Positions 62,772 through 64,000 of a DNA stretch of 64,000 nucleotides are shown here, piece after piece; within the stretch, counting starts at the first letter, position 1, and every line of letters begins with the position of its first letter. The notes beneath the pieces were generated by a model that was not told the DNA's origin, did not search any database, and saw only the letters and a list, made by a program, of their open reading frames with translations. This DNA is from Cordylochernes scorpioides (taxonomy: Eukaryota; Arthropoda; Arachnida; Pseudoscorpiones; Chernetidae), in contig CP092869.1 in the NCBI GenBank assembly GCA_030710605.1, forward strand, positions 14,955,143 to 15,019,142, written 5' to 3'. A program made the translations under genes and the position numbers.

Positions 62772-63245
62772 TACAGTATAACCTCCCTCGGTGGAAGGAC
62801 GGTCTAAACCGTTGGTTTTCGACCGCTACGACTCGGGTTCGATTCCCGCATTGGACACTTTTTTCTGATTTAAAAAAAAAATGCTCCAATGACCCCCGAT
62901 TCTTGCAAAAGTCCAATCCCACCAGTGAGTGCAACTAACCAAACGGGGCTCTGGCACATTTGTAAGTGCAAAGTTGAACTGCTTTTCACATGTGTAGATA
63001 TGTGATACACTTACAGTAAAAGCAGTCGCCTACTTCTACCCACCATGATTATCATGGCCTGTACCACGTGTACTAAGAATATACAAAAAAAAAGAACCTC
63101 TCTGTAAAGGACACCTAATTGTAAAGCTAAAGTGTCCTTTAAGGAGAGGTGTCTTCTTACCGGAGAGTTGCTAAATAGTAAAAATGGTAATTTTGCAAAT
63201 GAAAACTGTCCTTTATAGAGAGGTGTCCTCTCATAGAGGTTCTAC
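62772..63245. mobile_element. MITE-P split by SINE-1
   Basis: CAGTATAACCTCCCTC left end, GAGGTTCTACAG right end; SINE-1 at 62789-63092. Confidence 0.78.
62789..63092 (+). mobile_element. SINE-1, full length
   Basis: Head GGTGGAAGGACGGTCTAAAC, B box GGTTCGATTCC; partner of 12208-12512. Confidence 0.82.
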
Positions 63246-63257
63246 AGTAACAACAGT

Positions 63258-63515
63258 CTTCTTCTTTCTTATCTCCTCTTAATCATATTAGGGTATAAAG
63301 CCTGTAGAGCTTAAGATGGTGTCTGCTGGGGATGCTGAGTAGAGCTCATCAATGGATGAGCTAATACAGTCAATGATGTGTTTTAGGGTTCGCAAGTTGA
63401 GAATTGCACTTCGTACATAGTTGGAAAACCCTGCAACCATTCTGGAAAGTCATTGTCCGTAGATGACCAGACTTAAGTCTGGAAATCAAGGACTGCTGTT
63501 CTCTTAGTAGGACAA
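63258..63515 (-). mobile_element. LINE-A 3' end
   Basis: Partner of 12678-12915; tail and SRLKSG-type C-terminus with a GAGAATTGCACTTCGTACAT variant. Confidence 0.8.
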
Positions 63516-63607
63516 AAACAACAAAGTTTAAATGAAAAATGGTTCACACTTTGTTTAAATATTTATCTTTGTGAACTATTAGAAGGAAAAGACTTTTGTA
63601 TGCATAC

Positions 63608-63815
63608 TTTTTTTTTTTTGCTTATCCCTAGTACACGTGGTACAGGCCATGTGGGTAGTTAGCGACTGCTTTTACTGTAAGCGCACCACATGTCTACACA
63701 TGTGAAAAGCAGTTCGACTTTGCACTTACAAATGTGCCAGAGCTCTGTTTTGGTTACTTGCACTCGCTGATGGGGTTGGACTTTTGCAAGAATCGGGGGA
63801 GGGGCCATTGGAGCA
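63608..63815 (-). mobile_element. SINE-1, 5'-truncated
   Basis: Partner of 13001-13210. Confidence 0.78.
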
Positions 63816-63884
63816 TTTGTATGCATACTTTATTTTTTCTAATCCCAGTTGAAACATAACAGTATAACTTCTTTTATTTAAATA

Positions 63885-64000
63885 CTACTCAGTAGCAGGC
63901 CACTGACTTAGCTCTAATATGAAATGGCCGCCTCTGACATGAAGAACATACTCCATGTACAGCCGCTCCTAACATGGAGTACAGACATCCTGTATCCCTG
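63885..64000 (-). mobile_element. SINE-2, cut by window end
   Basis: Partner of 13270-13395. Confidence 0.72.

Larger units (their letters stand above)
55401..64000. repeat. Segmental duplication, copy B
   Basis: Direct-orientation partner of 1-13395. Lacks the Helitron, the PLE-I insert and the 74-bp array of copy A; carries its own SINE-1 (58562-58870) and 57-bp array. Confidence 0.92.

Overview
This is nuclear DNA from an animal, most likely a marine or soft-bodied invertebrate; I cannot place the phylum. The evidence is tRNA-headed SINEs, several LINE lineages, mariner, pogo-like and Helitron elements, Penelope-like retroelements (PLEs), AT-rich composition, no dense ORFs and two 100-N scaffold gaps. 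Almost everything I can name is a mobile element or a tandem array grown from one. The only plausible host coding piece is a short GC-rich signal-peptide exon at 45541-45643. A tRNA-Gly(GCC)-like sequence lies at 55088-55158.

Large-scale layout. (1) 1-13395 and 55401-64000 are two copies of one segment in direct orientation; both run to the window edges. (2) 13270-20922 and 21023-31057 are inverted copies of each other, and the second copy is exactly the contig between the two N gaps. This is either a large imperfect palindrome or an allelic contig placed backwards. (3) 31158-55300 is a non-duplicated mosaic of repeats. Insertions present in one copy and absent from the other give clean empty sites and target-site duplications (TSDs).

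Names used here. PLE-I to PLE-IV: families carrying hammerhead-ribozyme (HHR) motifs; PLE-I is the dominant family (3' end CCAAATTGTGCCTTATC) and exists mostly as fold-back copies. MITE-P: pogo-like MITE with ends CAGTAGAACCTCC and TA flanks. SINE-1: about 310 bp, tRNA head. SINE-2: about 340 bp, shares its 3' tail with LINE-A. SINE-T: a second tRNA-headed SINE. LINE-A: RNase-H LINE ending in a GAA-rich tail. LINE-B: LINE with a HILSCPA C-terminus. LINE-C: RT/RNase H LINE at 41854-43263.

Main biological point. At least four unrelated sequence families carry type I hammerhead-like folds (conserved CUGANGA and GAAA cores with compensating stems). Three PLE GIY-YIG endonuclease relics are readable (17111-17188, 33048-33214, 41050-41292, all minus strand). 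At two of these loci the endonuclease reads straight into a hammerhead-like motif and then the element's 3' tail. Arms and tandem units of PLE-I repeatedly begin with ACACAC, the first bases 3' of the predicted cleavage site. This suggests that self-cleaved RNA ends were the templates for new copies.

A second theme is that element ends become satellites. MITE-P alone seeded four separate arrays (74, 73, 57 and about 43 bp units). LINE-A, LINE-B, another LINE and PLE-I seeded others. Two of the MITE-P arrays sit at the same position in the two copies of the direct duplication but use different units.
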